This document shows, in pieces, positions 1-8,677 of a stretch of 42,370 nucleotides of DNA (position 1 is its first letter; each line of letters begins with the position of its first letter). The notes under the pieces are model-generated. The model searched no databases. It worked only from the letters and a program-made list of their open reading frames with translations, and was not told where the DNA came from. This DNA comes from Hellea sp. (lineage in GTDB: Bacteria > Pseudomonadota > Alphaproteobacteria > Caulobacterales > Maricaulaceae): contig JAHDDX010000016.1 of assembly GCA_020629135.1 (NCBI GenBank), forward strand, positions 1 to 42,370. Direction: 5' to 3'. Position numbers and translations under genes: made by a program.

Positions 1-1472
1 CCTTGGAGCGCTCCGAGAATGTCATCGATCAGTTTGACAGTATCACCTATCAAAAGGGTGGGGGCGTGCTGTCCATGTTTGAAAGCTTTGTCGGCGAAGA
101 TAAGTTTCGTGACAGCGTCCGACTTCATATGGACCGTTATAAAGACGGTGTCGCGACTGCGGATGATTTCTTTCAAAGTATTGCTGACGGGTCCGGCAAT
201 CCTGATGTGGTTGCCGCGATGCAAAGTTTTGTTGATCAACCTGGCGTGCCTCTGGTTCGCGGTGAGCTCACGTGCACCGATAACCGCGCCGAAATCGCTT
301 TAACACAATCGCGATATGCCCCGCTCGGCTCGAAAATCAAGCAGGGTCAAAGCTGGCAAATTCCGGTTTGTGCGAAATTTGGCTATGGCGATAACAGTGA
401 AAAAGTCTGCACCTTGTTGAAAGACCGAACCGGTAGTCTTCAGGCCCAAACCGAAGGCTGTGCCGATTGGGTCACGCTCAATGAAAACGGTGCGAGCTAT
501 TATCGGTTTTCTCTGGATGCTGCGGGCTGGCAGGCTCTGCTGAACAATCTAGGAGCCTTGAACACCAAAGAAGTTCTGACGGTTCAGGACAGTCTTGAAG
601 CCGCGTTCAAAGCGGGTGAAGTTGAACCAAGTGTGTATCTGAAGGGTGTTGAGATATTCGCCAATCATCCAGAATTTGACGTCGCATCGAACACGGGTGA
701 TTTGCTCGGCTGGATGTATGAATATTTGCCCAAGGAAAGCCGCGGGGACTTCGCACGGTTTGTGACAGATATGTATGCGGAGCGCTTCGCGGCTATTCGC
801 GGCACAGATACCGTAGAGGGCAATTTGCTGGCGCCGCAACTCGCAGGTCGCCTTATGGCCTATGGTGAGGCCCCCGCCTTGAAAGCGGAGTTCAGTTCCA
901 AAGGCGCAGCCTATCTGGGTCTGGACGGAACAGCGGACAAGAAAGCCGTCGCGCCGAATATGCTAAGCCGGGCGCTTCGTATGGTGATGATGGACCGCGG
1001 CGACGAGGCATTGGATCCTTTATTGAAAATGGTGGCCTCGGGCACGGCCTTTGAAAAAAGCTCGGCCCTCAGCGCGCTGTCCTACACAAAAAGCCCCGAG
1101 ATTGCTCGGCAACTTTTGGATTTGACGCTGAATGGGACGGACGAAATGACCGATGATCAGGCAACGTCATTGCTTTATGGGCTTGTCAGTTCAGAGGATC
1201 ACGGCGAGATGAGCTGGGCCTGGTTGCAGGAAAATTTTGACGCCTTCGTCGCGGGCCGGGTCGCGGATGTTCGCAAACCTTCAATGCCCTATTATGCGTC
1301 TGGATGTACGATCGAAGCCCGAAACAAGGCCGAAGCGTTTTTCACAAGCAAAGCCGACCTTATACCGGGGTACAAACGTTCATTGTCACAAATACTCGAA
1401 AGCATGGAACTTTGTGCCGCAAGACGGGAGAATCTGGCCGATTCAATCGCTGAGGCGCTTGCAACTCGCTAA
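1..1472 (+). CDS. M1 family aminopeptidase, C-terminal part (5'-truncated by window)
   Basis: This is the C-terminal ~490 residues of a zinc aminopeptidase of the M1 (gluzincin) family, which removes N-terminal residues from peptides. The reading frame is open at the left edge, so the start and the zinc-binding HExxH motif lie outside the window. What remains starts at the end of the catalytic domain: the segment FDSITYQKGG carries the conserved Tyr that stabilises the transition state in M1 enzymes. It is followed by the 'GVLSMFESFVG' helix, a small beta domain and a long helical ERAP1_C-like C-terminal domain. M1 enzymes usually have 850-900 residues, so about half is present. The TTG near position 3 is internal, not a start. 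The stop at 1470-1472 is followed by a 99-bp gap with an inverted repeat. Family assignment is firm; the substrate is unknown. Confidence 0.9.
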   Translation, partial: LERSENVIDQFDSITYQKGGGVLSMFESFVGEDKFRDSVRLHMDRYKDGVATADDFFQSIADGSGNPDVVAAMQSFVDQPGVPLVRGELTCTDNRAEIALTQSRYAPLGSKIKQGQSWQIPVCAKFGYGDNSEKVCTLLKDRTGSLQAQTEGCADWVTLNENGASYYRFSLDAAGWQALLNNLGALNTKEVLTVQDSLEAAFKAGEVEPSVYLKGVEIFANHPEFDVASNTGDLLGWMYEYLPKESRGDFARFVTDMYAERFAAIRGTDTVEGNLLAPQLAGRLMAYGEAPALKAEFSSKGAAYLGLDGTADKKAVAPNMLSRALRMVMMDRGDEALDPLLKMVASGTAFEKSSALSALSYTKSPEIARQLLDLTLNGTDEMTDDQATSLLYGLVSSEDHGEMSWAWLQENFDAFVAGRVADVRKPSMPYYASGCTIEARNKAEAFFTSKADLIPGYKRSLSQILESMELCAARRENLADSIAEALATR

Positions 1473-1492
1473 ATATTAATCCTGTAATCGAA

Positions 1493-1512
1493 TTGTGACT
1501 TTCTTGTCACAA
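1493..1512. promoter_or_regulatory. Perfect 7-bp inverted repeat upstream of the PiT-like gene
   Basis: TTGTGAC (1493-1499) and GTCACAA (1506-1512) form a perfect dyad with a 6-nt centre. It lies 21 bp after the aminopeptidase stop and 60 bp before the next start codon. It could be an operator, or a weak hairpin behind the aminopeptidase gene; no T-run follows it. The half-sites resemble CRP/FNR boxes, but the gap between TGTGA and TCACA is 8 nt, not 6. Confidence 0.45.
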
Positions 1513-1571
1513 AACTGTCGTCTGGCTTGGATATGCCCCCAGCAAAATAACATGTTAGGGAATCATCTCCT

Positions 1572-2960
1572 ATGTTCGAAATATCCTTATTTGCCATGGT
1601 TGGCTTTTTCTTCGCAGCCTATGCGGTTGTCGGGAATGACGCGCTTCAGACATTGGGAACTTTTATTAACTCCAATGCCAAGCTTCACTGGTTCTGGCTG
1701 TTTCTTTTTGCAGCCTCAATCCTAATTTTCACATTCACCTATGGTTGGATAATCAATGGTGGAGACCCGTCCTGGGGGCGTCTGTCAAACGTCAAAAAAT
1801 ATCCCGTTGTGGATATTCAGTGGTATCATACCTTACCGCCGCTCGTACTTTTGATTATCACGCGTTTTGGGGTGCCAGTATCAACATCGTTCATGGTTTT
1901 GACCGTTTTTGCGACGGTTGGTGGTATGACCTCCATGCTAACAAAATCACTGACAGGTTACTTGCTGGCTTTTGCAGTTGGGCTCGGGGTTTACCTTGTA
2001 ATCTCGCGAACGCTGGAACAGTTTTTCAAGAAAACTCCGGCGGGGGAAAAAGCGCCGTGGGGGCTCGCCTCAATCGCCGGTATATTGATTGCGATCGGGG
2101 TCTTTTTCCTGCCTGATATGTTGATCAATTGTGATCCGTCACAACTCACCGACGCTAAGGAGATTAAGACCTGCAACAAACGTCTTGGTGTTATTGACAA
2201 ATATAAAGGCTATGCGCCTGTTATTGCGTTTAGCGGATTTGTTATCGAGGCCATTATCTACGCCGTGTCCCGTAAATTCGGCAATGTGGCCTATTGGGTC
2301 ATTCTGCAATGGGTAACGACTGGCTATCTCTGGGGTGTCTGGCTGATCCAGGATTTCGCCAATATTTTTGTCTTCCTGCCACGCGAATTGTCAGCGGTGG
2401 AAAGTTTTGTCGGCCTGGCCGTCATAACACTTCTACTGGCTTATACCTTCTGGAATCGCGGAGGGCCTGTACAGAAAATTCTACAAGCCAAAACAGCCGT
2501 GACCGATATCCGCAGCGCGACGATCATCGACTTTATCTACGCGTCTTTGCTTTTCTTCTTCAAAGAGGTCAGCGCGATCCCGATGAGTACGACCTTTGTC
2601 TTCCTGGGATTGATCGCGGGTCGGGAGTATGGCTTTACGCTGATGGATCGATCCATGAGCTTTTTCAAAGCGTGTCGCCTGTCACTATCTGACGCGTGTA
2701 AGGCTTTCATCGGTCTTGTCATTTCCATCGATATGGCTGTAGGCCTTCCAATTATGGGTAAAGCTCTAAGTGAAAGTGATTTTAGCCTGGCCGAAGCTCT
2801 GCCATCACAATCTTATATGAACTTCATTTTGATCGCGAACCTGCTCTTAATTCCTGTGGCCATTTATTTGACAAAACAGGATTCCAAGATCCGCATGGTC
2901 ATGACAGGTGGTATGTTGGCAGTGGCAACCGTCGCTTTCTTTGTGATGCCGCCGACGTAG
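1572..2960 (+). CDS. Multi-pass membrane protein, possibly a divergent PiT-type phosphate permease
   Basis: A 462-residue protein with about ten hydrophobic segments and no signal peptide, so an inner-membrane protein. Two features recall the PiT inorganic phosphate/sulfate permeases, which carry inverted repeats. Residues 21-35 (GNDALQTLGTFINSN) resemble the PiT 'GANDVANAFGTxVGS' signature. PVSTS (102-106) and IPMSTT (near 335) resemble the paired PiT 'PxSTTH' motifs, one in each half. The match is partial: the first motif has lost residues normally conserved, and no second GAND-like motif is obvious. A conserved family of unknown function is therefore also possible. A weak AGGGAA lies about 10 nt before the ATG. 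The next gene starts 2 nt after this stop, so the two are probably co-transcribed. Confidence 0.6.
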   Translation: MFEISLFAMVGFFFAAYAVVGNDALQTLGTFINSNAKLHWFWLFLFAASILIFTFTYGWIINGGDPSWGRLSNVKKYPVVDIQWYHTLPPLVLLIITRFGVPVSTSFMVLTVFATVGGMTSMLTKSLTGYLLAFAVGLGVYLVISRTLEQFFKKTPAGEKAPWGLASIAGILIAIGVFFLPDMLINCDPSQLTDAKEIKTCNKRLGVIDKYKGYAPVIAFSGFVIEAIIYAVSRKFGNVAYWVILQWVTTGYLWGVWLIQDFANIFVFLPRELSAVESFVGLAVITLLLAYTFWNRGGPVQKILQAKTAVTDIRSATIIDFIYASLLFFFKEVSAIPMSTTFVFLGLIAGREYGFTLMDRSMSFFKACRLSLSDACKAFIGLVISIDMAVGLPIMGKALSESDFSLAEALPSQSYMNFILIANLLLIPVAIYLTKQDSKIRMVMTGGMLAVATVAFFVMPPT

Positions 2961-2962
2961 AT

Positions 2963-4162
2963 ATGCCGATTGAAACAAATTTTCCTCTAAAATCTTCTGC
3001 CCGCTCAAAAGCAATTCAAGCGTGGTGGCAGGTTTTTGGGGAAAAAGAAAATCAATTAAATTCTGTTTTCAGCGAAAGCTCGAACGACCAGATCGATATT
3101 GCTGAATTTATGGATCAATACTTCAATGTGATCCATCGAGACTTATGTTGGGAATATGGGCCCGGCGAGAAAAAGGCGCATCGCCTCGCAATTGCGCCAG
3201 AGCGAGACCGACAAATCTACCCTCTGGCCGATCAGATTGTCAGTCAGGCACCGGAATTGCAACATTTCGAAATTTGTCTGAACCGTCCATCGACATCTTG
3301 GGAAGATTATATAAAATGGACCGATGGCCGATTAAGTTGGCGCAGTCCTGAGGGTATTCGGTTTACTGCAAATATCGGCGAGCACAATTTGATAGATCTT
3401 GTGTTTTATACACAGACTAAACATCAGGATGATCGGACTTACGATAATTGCTTTATTATGGCCGAGACACTACTCGGAGAAGAGGTTGTAAGCAATTGGA
3501 TCGGGAATATTGATCTAGAGGAAGCCCAAAAATCGGGTATTTTCGGACGAATTAAACCTGTTCAGTTGCCAAGCAACAGCTTGCCCGTGTCAAAGTTAAA
3601 AGAAGCCGTAGCAAATCATATCGCCCAAATAAAAAACGCTTTGCCGAAAGCCCCGCTTTTTGAACGCGCTGATGATTGTACCTGGATGATAATTAAGAGT
3701 GAGCCTAAAGAATTGGAAGACTATTCCAGAATGGACGATATGTTGGTCATGTCGATTCTTGAACTTGGTCCTGGGATATCACTTTATAACGGACAGGGCC
3801 GATTTTTTTCAGAACGCTTCTCGGCTCTGGGGGAAACCTTTATCTTTGTTAAGATTGATGGCGCCGCAAATGACGTCGAGGGGCATTTGTTTGAAGATCG
3901 AAATGCCATGCAGGACGCCTTGGATGTGGCGTTAGGTGAAGCCGAGATTGGCGGGACGATTGCCGGGGCAACGGGCCAACGATATTCTTATATTTTTCTG
4001 GCTGTGACAGATTTGGGGCAAGCGGTTCCTTTAATTAAAGCGGCGTTACGAAGTGGGCGTATCACACAGCGCAGTTGGATCATGTTCAATGACCATACAC
4101 GTGAGCAGGAATGGATCGGCATATGGGACGATAGCCCTGAACCGCTTTTGCCCTCGGTTTAA
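2963..4162 (+). CDS. Conserved-looking soluble protein of unknown function
   Basis: A 399-residue protein without a signal peptide or membrane segments. I do not recognise the family. Two parts can be seen. The N-terminal half (about 1-190) is acidic and Trp-rich, with 'DLCWEYGPGEKKAHRLAIAP' around residues 60-79. The C-terminal half (about 225-399) has alternating strand/helix patterns and 'SWIMFNDHTREQEWIGIWDD' near the end. The gene starts 2 nt after the upstream membrane protein and has no clear ribosome binding site, so it probably depends on translation of that gene. Base composition is somewhat AT-richer than gltBD beside it. Its stop (4160-4162) directly abuts the gltB stop on the other strand with no spacer. 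A soluble partner of the upstream permease-like protein is conceivable, but only from position. Confidence 0.75.
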   Translation: MPIETNFPLKSSARSKAIQAWWQVFGEKENQLNSVFSESSNDQIDIAEFMDQYFNVIHRDLCWEYGPGEKKAHRLAIAPERDRQIYPLADQIVSQAPELQHFEICLNRPSTSWEDYIKWTDGRLSWRSPEGIRFTANIGEHNLIDLVFYTQTKHQDDRTYDNCFIMAETLLGEEVVSNWIGNIDLEEAQKSGIFGRIKPVQLPSNSLPVSKLKEAVANHIAQIKNALPKAPLFERADDCTWMIIKSEPKELEDYSRMDDMLVMSILELGPGISLYNGQGRFFSERFSALGETFIFVKIDGAANDVEGHLFEDRNAMQDALDVALGEAEIGGTIAGATGQRYSYIFLAVTDLGQAVPLIKAALRSGRITQRSWIMFNDHTREQEWIGIWDDSPEPLLPSV

Positions 4163-7100
4163 TTACTCGGCGGCTTGCGATAAGGGTTCTTTGATCCGAG
4201 TCAGCATTTCTTTTGGTACAACCTGCCAGAAATGCGCCCGTTCATAGATCCAGTCTTCTATCAACTTGCTGGAAAACTCTGATCCGGTCTCACGCGCGTG
4301 TCGTTCAATCAGGCTCCGACACGCGTCATCCCAATGATCGGTTTGAATGCGCTGCCAGATCACACTGTCCGGATTAACCGCGCGTTCAAAGGCGTTGTTC
4401 GGATCATAGACATAGGCCATGCCGCCCGTCATGCCGGCTCCAAAATTATCTCCAACCGCTCCGAGAATAATTACTGTTCCGCCGGTCATATATTCACAGC
4501 CATTAGTGCCGCAGCCTTCGACCACGGCAATGGCCCCTGAGTTTCGCACGGCAAAGCGTTCGCCCGCGCGTCCAGCCGCAAGCAATGTGCCAGCCGTTGC
4601 CCCGTAAAGGCAGGTATTGCCGATAATCGCAGACAAGTGGGCGTTAATCGGGGTGCGCCCCTGCGGCGCGACGATAATTTCGGCGCCGGACAGGCCTTTG
4701 CCAACATAGTCATTGGCGTCGCCGTCCACGACCAAACGAAGACCTTTCATGCCGAAGGCGCCGAGAGATTGACCTGATGATCCGCGCAGGCGCACCGTCA
4801 GGTGCCCGTCAGGCAGGCCGTCGGCGCCAAAGGTTCGGTAAATTTCCGAGCTTGTCCGGGTCCCTACGGCGCGGTGTACATTTTGTACCACATAGGTCAG
4901 TTGGGTCTTCTCCCGACGCTCAAATAATTGTTTGGCGTCCGCAATAATCGAAACGTCCAGGCTGTCGGGAACTTCGATCCTTTCGGTCCGCGTATCGATC
5001 ACGGGTCGATTATCTACGCGCGCCAGAATGGGGTTCAAGTCCAAATCGTCTAAATGTTCTGCGCCGCGCGATACCTGAGATAAAAGGTCTGTGCGGCCGA
5101 TCACATCTTCTAATCGTTCAACGCCGATCTTTGATAATATTTCGCGGACTTCTTCGGCGATAAAGGTCATCAGATTTATAACCTTTTCCGGCGTACCCGT
5201 GAACTTTTCACGCAAACGGGGGTCCTGCACACAAACGCCGACCGGGCAGGTATTGGAATGACACTGGCGAACCATAATACATCCCATGGCGACCAGGCTG
5301 AGCGTGCCAATACCGTATTCTTCCGCGCCGAGCATGGCGGCGATAACAATATCGCGTCCGGTTTTTAAGCCCCCATCTGTGCGCAGCGTAATCTGATCAC
5401 GCAGATTATTGAGCGTCAGGATTTTATGAGCTTCGGACAGGCCAAGCTCCCATGGAATCCCGGCATATTTCAAAGAGGTATTGGGTGAGGCGCCTGTGCC
5501 GCCATTATGACCGGCAATCAAAATCGTGTCCGCCTTGGCCTTGGCCACACCTGCTGCTATCGTGCCGACACCCGATGAGGCGACGAGCTTGACGCAAACC
5601 CGGGCGGTCGGATTGATTTGTTTGAGATCATAAATCAACTGCGCCAGATCCTCGATGGAGTAAATATCGTGGTGCGGCGGCGGGCTGATCAGAGTGACGC
5701 CAGGCGTCGCATTGCGGAACTTGGCGATCATTTCGGTGACCTTAAAGCCGGGTAATTGTCCACCTTCGCCGGGCTTGGCCCCTTGTGCGACTTTGATCTC
5801 GATCTCACGGCACTGATTAAGATATTCAGCGTTTACGCCAAAACGGCCCGAGGCGATTTGTTTGACTGCCGAGTTAGGATTGTCACCATTCGGAAGAGGG
5901 TTGTAACGCGCGCGGTCCTCGCCCCCTTCGCCGGAGACCGATTTGGCGCCGATCCGGTTCATGGCAATGTTCAGCGTACCGTGCGCTTCTGGTGATAACG
6001 CCCCCAGTGACATGCCTGGCGTGCAGAAACGCCTCCGGATCTCATTGACGCTTTGGACATTGCGAAGCGGAACGGGCTTACCGAAAGGCTTGATATCCAG
6101 GATATCGCGCACCTGGATCGGCGCGCCTGTATTCACCACATGGGCGTATTTTTTGTAAAGCTCATAATCGCTGCGGGTCACCGCCTCTTGCAGCATATGG
6201 ATCATATCCGCCTGATAGGCATGGCGTTCGCCTTTAGCCCGGACCCGATAAAGTCCGCCCACAGGCAGGGTAACGACTTGACGATCATAGGCCTTTTCGT
6301 GGATTTCCATGAGTTTGGTTTCGAGACCAGCCAGACCAATGCCGGACATTCGGCTCGTCATACCGGGAAAGAATTCTCCGACCAATGTTCGAGATAAACC
6401 AAGCGCTTCAAAATTATTGCCCCCGCGATAGGAGGAAATAACGGAAATGCCCATTTTCGAAATGATTTTGAGCAGGCCGGCTTCGATCGCTTTTTTATAA
6501 TTGGCGACGGCGTCTTCTGGGGACACATCGACCAGGCCACGATTGACGCGGTCGAGAATAGCGTCCTGGGTCATATAAGCGTTGACGGCGGTTGCACCTG
6601 ACCCAATCAGGACTGCAAAATAATGGGTGTCCAGACACTCGGCGCTGCGCGCAATGATCGAACAGGATGAGCGAAGCCCTTTACCGACAAGATGGGTGTG
6701 CACGCCAGCGACACACAGAATGATCGGTGCCGCGGCTCGGTCCTCGGACACGTTTTCATCGGACAGGACGATGTTCTCGGCGCCGTCACGCACGGCCTCT
6801 TCGGCCTGCTCTTGAATGGATTGAATGCAAGACCGTAAAGCCGCGCCGTTTTGCGGCGAATAATCGCTGACATCAAATGTACAGTCGATGACCTTGGTCT
6901 TGGTTGTGAACATATCGACGAAGCGGTCATACATGCCATTGGTCATGACTGGACTATCGAGGACCAGCATTTCGCGAGTCTGGCTTTCGCCTTCAGACAA
7001 GATGTTTCTGAGGTTCCGGAACCGGGTTTTCAGGCCCATCACCCGGGTTTCGCGCAAGGGGTCAATTGGCGGATTGGTAACCTGTGAAAAGTTCTGTCGG

Positions 7101-8677
7101 AAGAAATGCGACAAGGGTCGATAGAGATCAGAGAGCACGGCAAGGGGCGTGTCATCCCCCATAGAGCCAACTGATTCCTTGCCGGTTTCAATCATGGGCG
7201 ACAGGATCAATTCGAGATCTTCAAGAGATTGTCCGCAGGCCAGTTGCCGTCTACGCAGATCTTCGCCGGACAGGCGCATCTTTGGTTGCGGTCCCGCCAG
7301 TTCGGCGTCTAGATCGATGACCTTCTCAATCCATTTCTTAAACGGCTTTGAGCCTGAGAGTCGGTTGAGAATTTCCGATGAATGATAAAAGCGGCCTTCA
7401 TCCAGATCGACCGCGATGATACGGCCCGGTTTGATGAAACCCTTTTTGGTTATAGTGCTTTCTGACATGGGGCACATGCCGGTTTCAGAGCCAACCGCCA
7501 AAATGCCGTCGTCGGAAATGGCGTAGCGCATCGGGCGAAGTCCGTTCCTGTCCAGTCCGGCGACGCACCAGCGCCCGTCATAGGCGGCGAGAGCCGCAGG
7601 TCCGTCCCAGGGTTCCATAAAGCCGTTACAATAAGCATACATGGCGCGCCATTCATCTGGCATCAAATCGCCCCGCTTGGAATAGGCCTCAGGGATAAGC
7701 AGAGTTTTAGCCATAGGGGCCGATCGTCCGGCGCGAACCAGAAGTTCAAATACGGCATCCAAAGCGGCGGAGTCCGAACTGCCTTTTTGGATCACAGGTT
7801 TCACATCGGAAGCCCGATCACCAAAGGCGCTGCTCGCCATTTTAATCTCATGGTTTTTCATGAAGTTTGTATTGGCCTTAATTGTATTGATCTCACCGTT
7901 ATGGGCTAACATGCGAAAAGGCTGAGCGAGCCACCACTGAGGGAAAGTATTGGTCGAATAGCGCTGATGATAAAGCGCGGCGCGGGAGATAAAGCGCTCA
8001 TCTTTGAGATCCGGGTAGAAGGCATCAATATCTTCAGCCAGGAACATCCCCTTATAGATCAAGGTTTGAACCGAGAGCGAGCAGACATAAAAACTTGGGA
8101 TCGCGGCTTCAATCACCCGCTTTTCAATACGTCGACGGATGATATAGAGTTCTCGTTCGAGCGAGTTTCCTTTACGGCCCTTGGGATCGCGGAAAAGAAC
8201 CTGTTCAATGGCTGGCCGTGTAGCCTTGGCTTTTTCGCCAATGACGTCGATATTAATCGGCACCTGGCGCCAGCCATAAATATAAAATCCCTCTTTGATT
8301 AATTCGGATTCGACGATGGTTCGGGCCTGATCCTGTGCGCCGAAATCGGTTCGAGGCAGAAAAATCATGCCAACAGCGACTTTGGAATTGCCCGCTTTAT
8401 GGCCTGTGCGTTCGACCTGGGCCTTGAAAAAATCCTGCGGAATATCGAGGCGGATACCGGCCCCGTCTCCGGTTTTGCCGTCCGCATCAACGGCTCCGCG
8501 GTGCCAGACATTTTTTAAAGCCTGAATGGATTTTTCGACCACGTCTCGACGCGGGGTACCGTCAATGGAGGCCACCAGTCCGACGCCGCAGGCATCATGC
8601 TCATGGGCGGGATCATAGGCACCCGCCTCGATCAGCGCGTCACGTTGTTCAGTATAGTCTTGAAGCCAGTTACTCAT
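4163..8677 (-). CDS. gltB: Glutamate synthase (NADPH) large subunit
   Basis: The 1504-residue GOGAT alpha subunit transfers the amide of glutamine to 2-oxoglutarate, giving two glutamates in the cytoplasmic GS-GOGAT ammonia-assimilation cycle. Domains in order: a class II (Ntn) glutamine amidotransferase with nucleophile Cys30 (HDACGVG), which implies removal of a 29-residue propeptide; a central domain (about 475-770); an FMN-binding synthase domain (about 830-1210); and a C-terminal beta-helix with GxGxG repeats (about 1260-1470). Cys1133, Cys1139 and Cys1144 have the spacing of the bacterial [3Fe-4S] cluster ligands. Length is normal for the family. The start overlaps the gltD stop as ATGA and is preceded by GGAGG at 7 nt, so translation is coupled to gltD. 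The end abuts the convergent gene with no room for a terminator. Confidence 0.98.
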   Translation of the reverse strand: MSNWLQDYTEQRDALIEAGAYDPAHEHDACGVGLVASIDGTPRRDVVEKSIQALKNVWHRGAVDADGKTGDGAGIRLDIPQDFFKAQVERTGHKAGNSKVAVGMIFLPRTDFGAQDQARTIVESELIKEGFYIYGWRQVPINIDVIGEKAKATRPAIEQVLFRDPKGRKGNSLERELYIIRRRIEKRVIEAAIPSFYVCSLSVQTLIYKGMFLAEDIDAFYPDLKDERFISRAALYHQRYSTNTFPQWWLAQPFRMLAHNGEINTIKANTNFMKNHEIKMASSAFGDRASDVKPVIQKGSSDSAALDAVFELLVRAGRSAPMAKTLLIPEAYSKRGDLMPDEWRAMYAYCNGFMEPWDGPAALAAYDGRWCVAGLDRNGLRPMRYAISDDGILAVGSETGMCPMSESTITKKGFIKPGRIIAVDLDEGRFYHSSEILNRLSGSKPFKKWIEKVIDLDAELAGPQPKMRLSGEDLRRRQLACGQSLEDLELILSPMIETGKESVGSMGDDTPLAVLSDLYRPLSHFFRQNFSQVTNPPIDPLRETRVMGLKTRFRNLRNILSEGESQTREMLVLDSPVMTNGMYDRFVDMFTTKTKVIDCTFDVSDYSPQNGAALRSCIQSIQEQAEEAVRDGAENIVLSDENVSEDRAAAPIILCVAGVHTHLVGKGLRSSCSIIARSAECLDTHYFAVLIGSGATAVNAYMTQDAILDRVNRGLVDVSPEDAVANYKKAIEAGLLKIISKMGISVISSYRGGNNFEALGLSRTLVGEFFPGMTSRMSGIGLAGLETKLMEIHEKAYDRQVVTLPVGGLYRVRAKGERHAYQADMIHMLQEAVTRSDYELYKKYAHVVNTGAPIQVRDILDIKPFGKPVPLRNVQSVNEIRRRFCTPGMSLGALSPEAHGTLNIAMNRIGAKSVSGEGGEDRARYNPLPNGDNPNSAVKQIASGRFGVNAEYLNQCREIEIKVAQGAKPGEGGQLPGFKVTEMIAKFRNATPGVTLISPPPHHDIYSIEDLAQLIYDLKQINPTARVCVKLVASSGVGTIAAGVAKAKADTILIAGHNGGTGASPNTSLKYAGIPWELGLSEAHKILTLNNLRDQITLRTDGGLKTGRDIVIAAMLGAEEYGIGTLSLVAMGCIMVRQCHSNTCPVGVCVQDPRLREKFTGTPEKVINLMTFIAEEVREILSKIGVERLEDVIGRTDLLSQVSRGAEHLDDLDLNPILARVDNRPVIDTRTERIEVPDSLDVSIIADAKQLFERREKTQLTYVVQNVHRAVGTRTSSEIYRTFGADGLPDGHLTVRLRGSSGQSLGAFGMKGLRLVVDGDANDYVGKGLSGAEIIVAPQGRTPINAHLSAIIGNTCLYGATAGTLLAAGRAGERFAVRNSGAIAVVEGCGTNGCEYMTGGTVIILGAVGDNFGAGMTGGMAYVYDPNNAFERAVNPDSVIWQRIQTDHWDDACRSLIERHARETGSEFSSKLIEDWIYERAHFWQVVPKEMLTRIKEPLSQAAE

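Noticed and set aside
1493-1512. CRP binding site
   Set aside because: The TGTGA and TCACA halves are 8 nt apart rather than 6, so it was kept only as an unassigned dyad.
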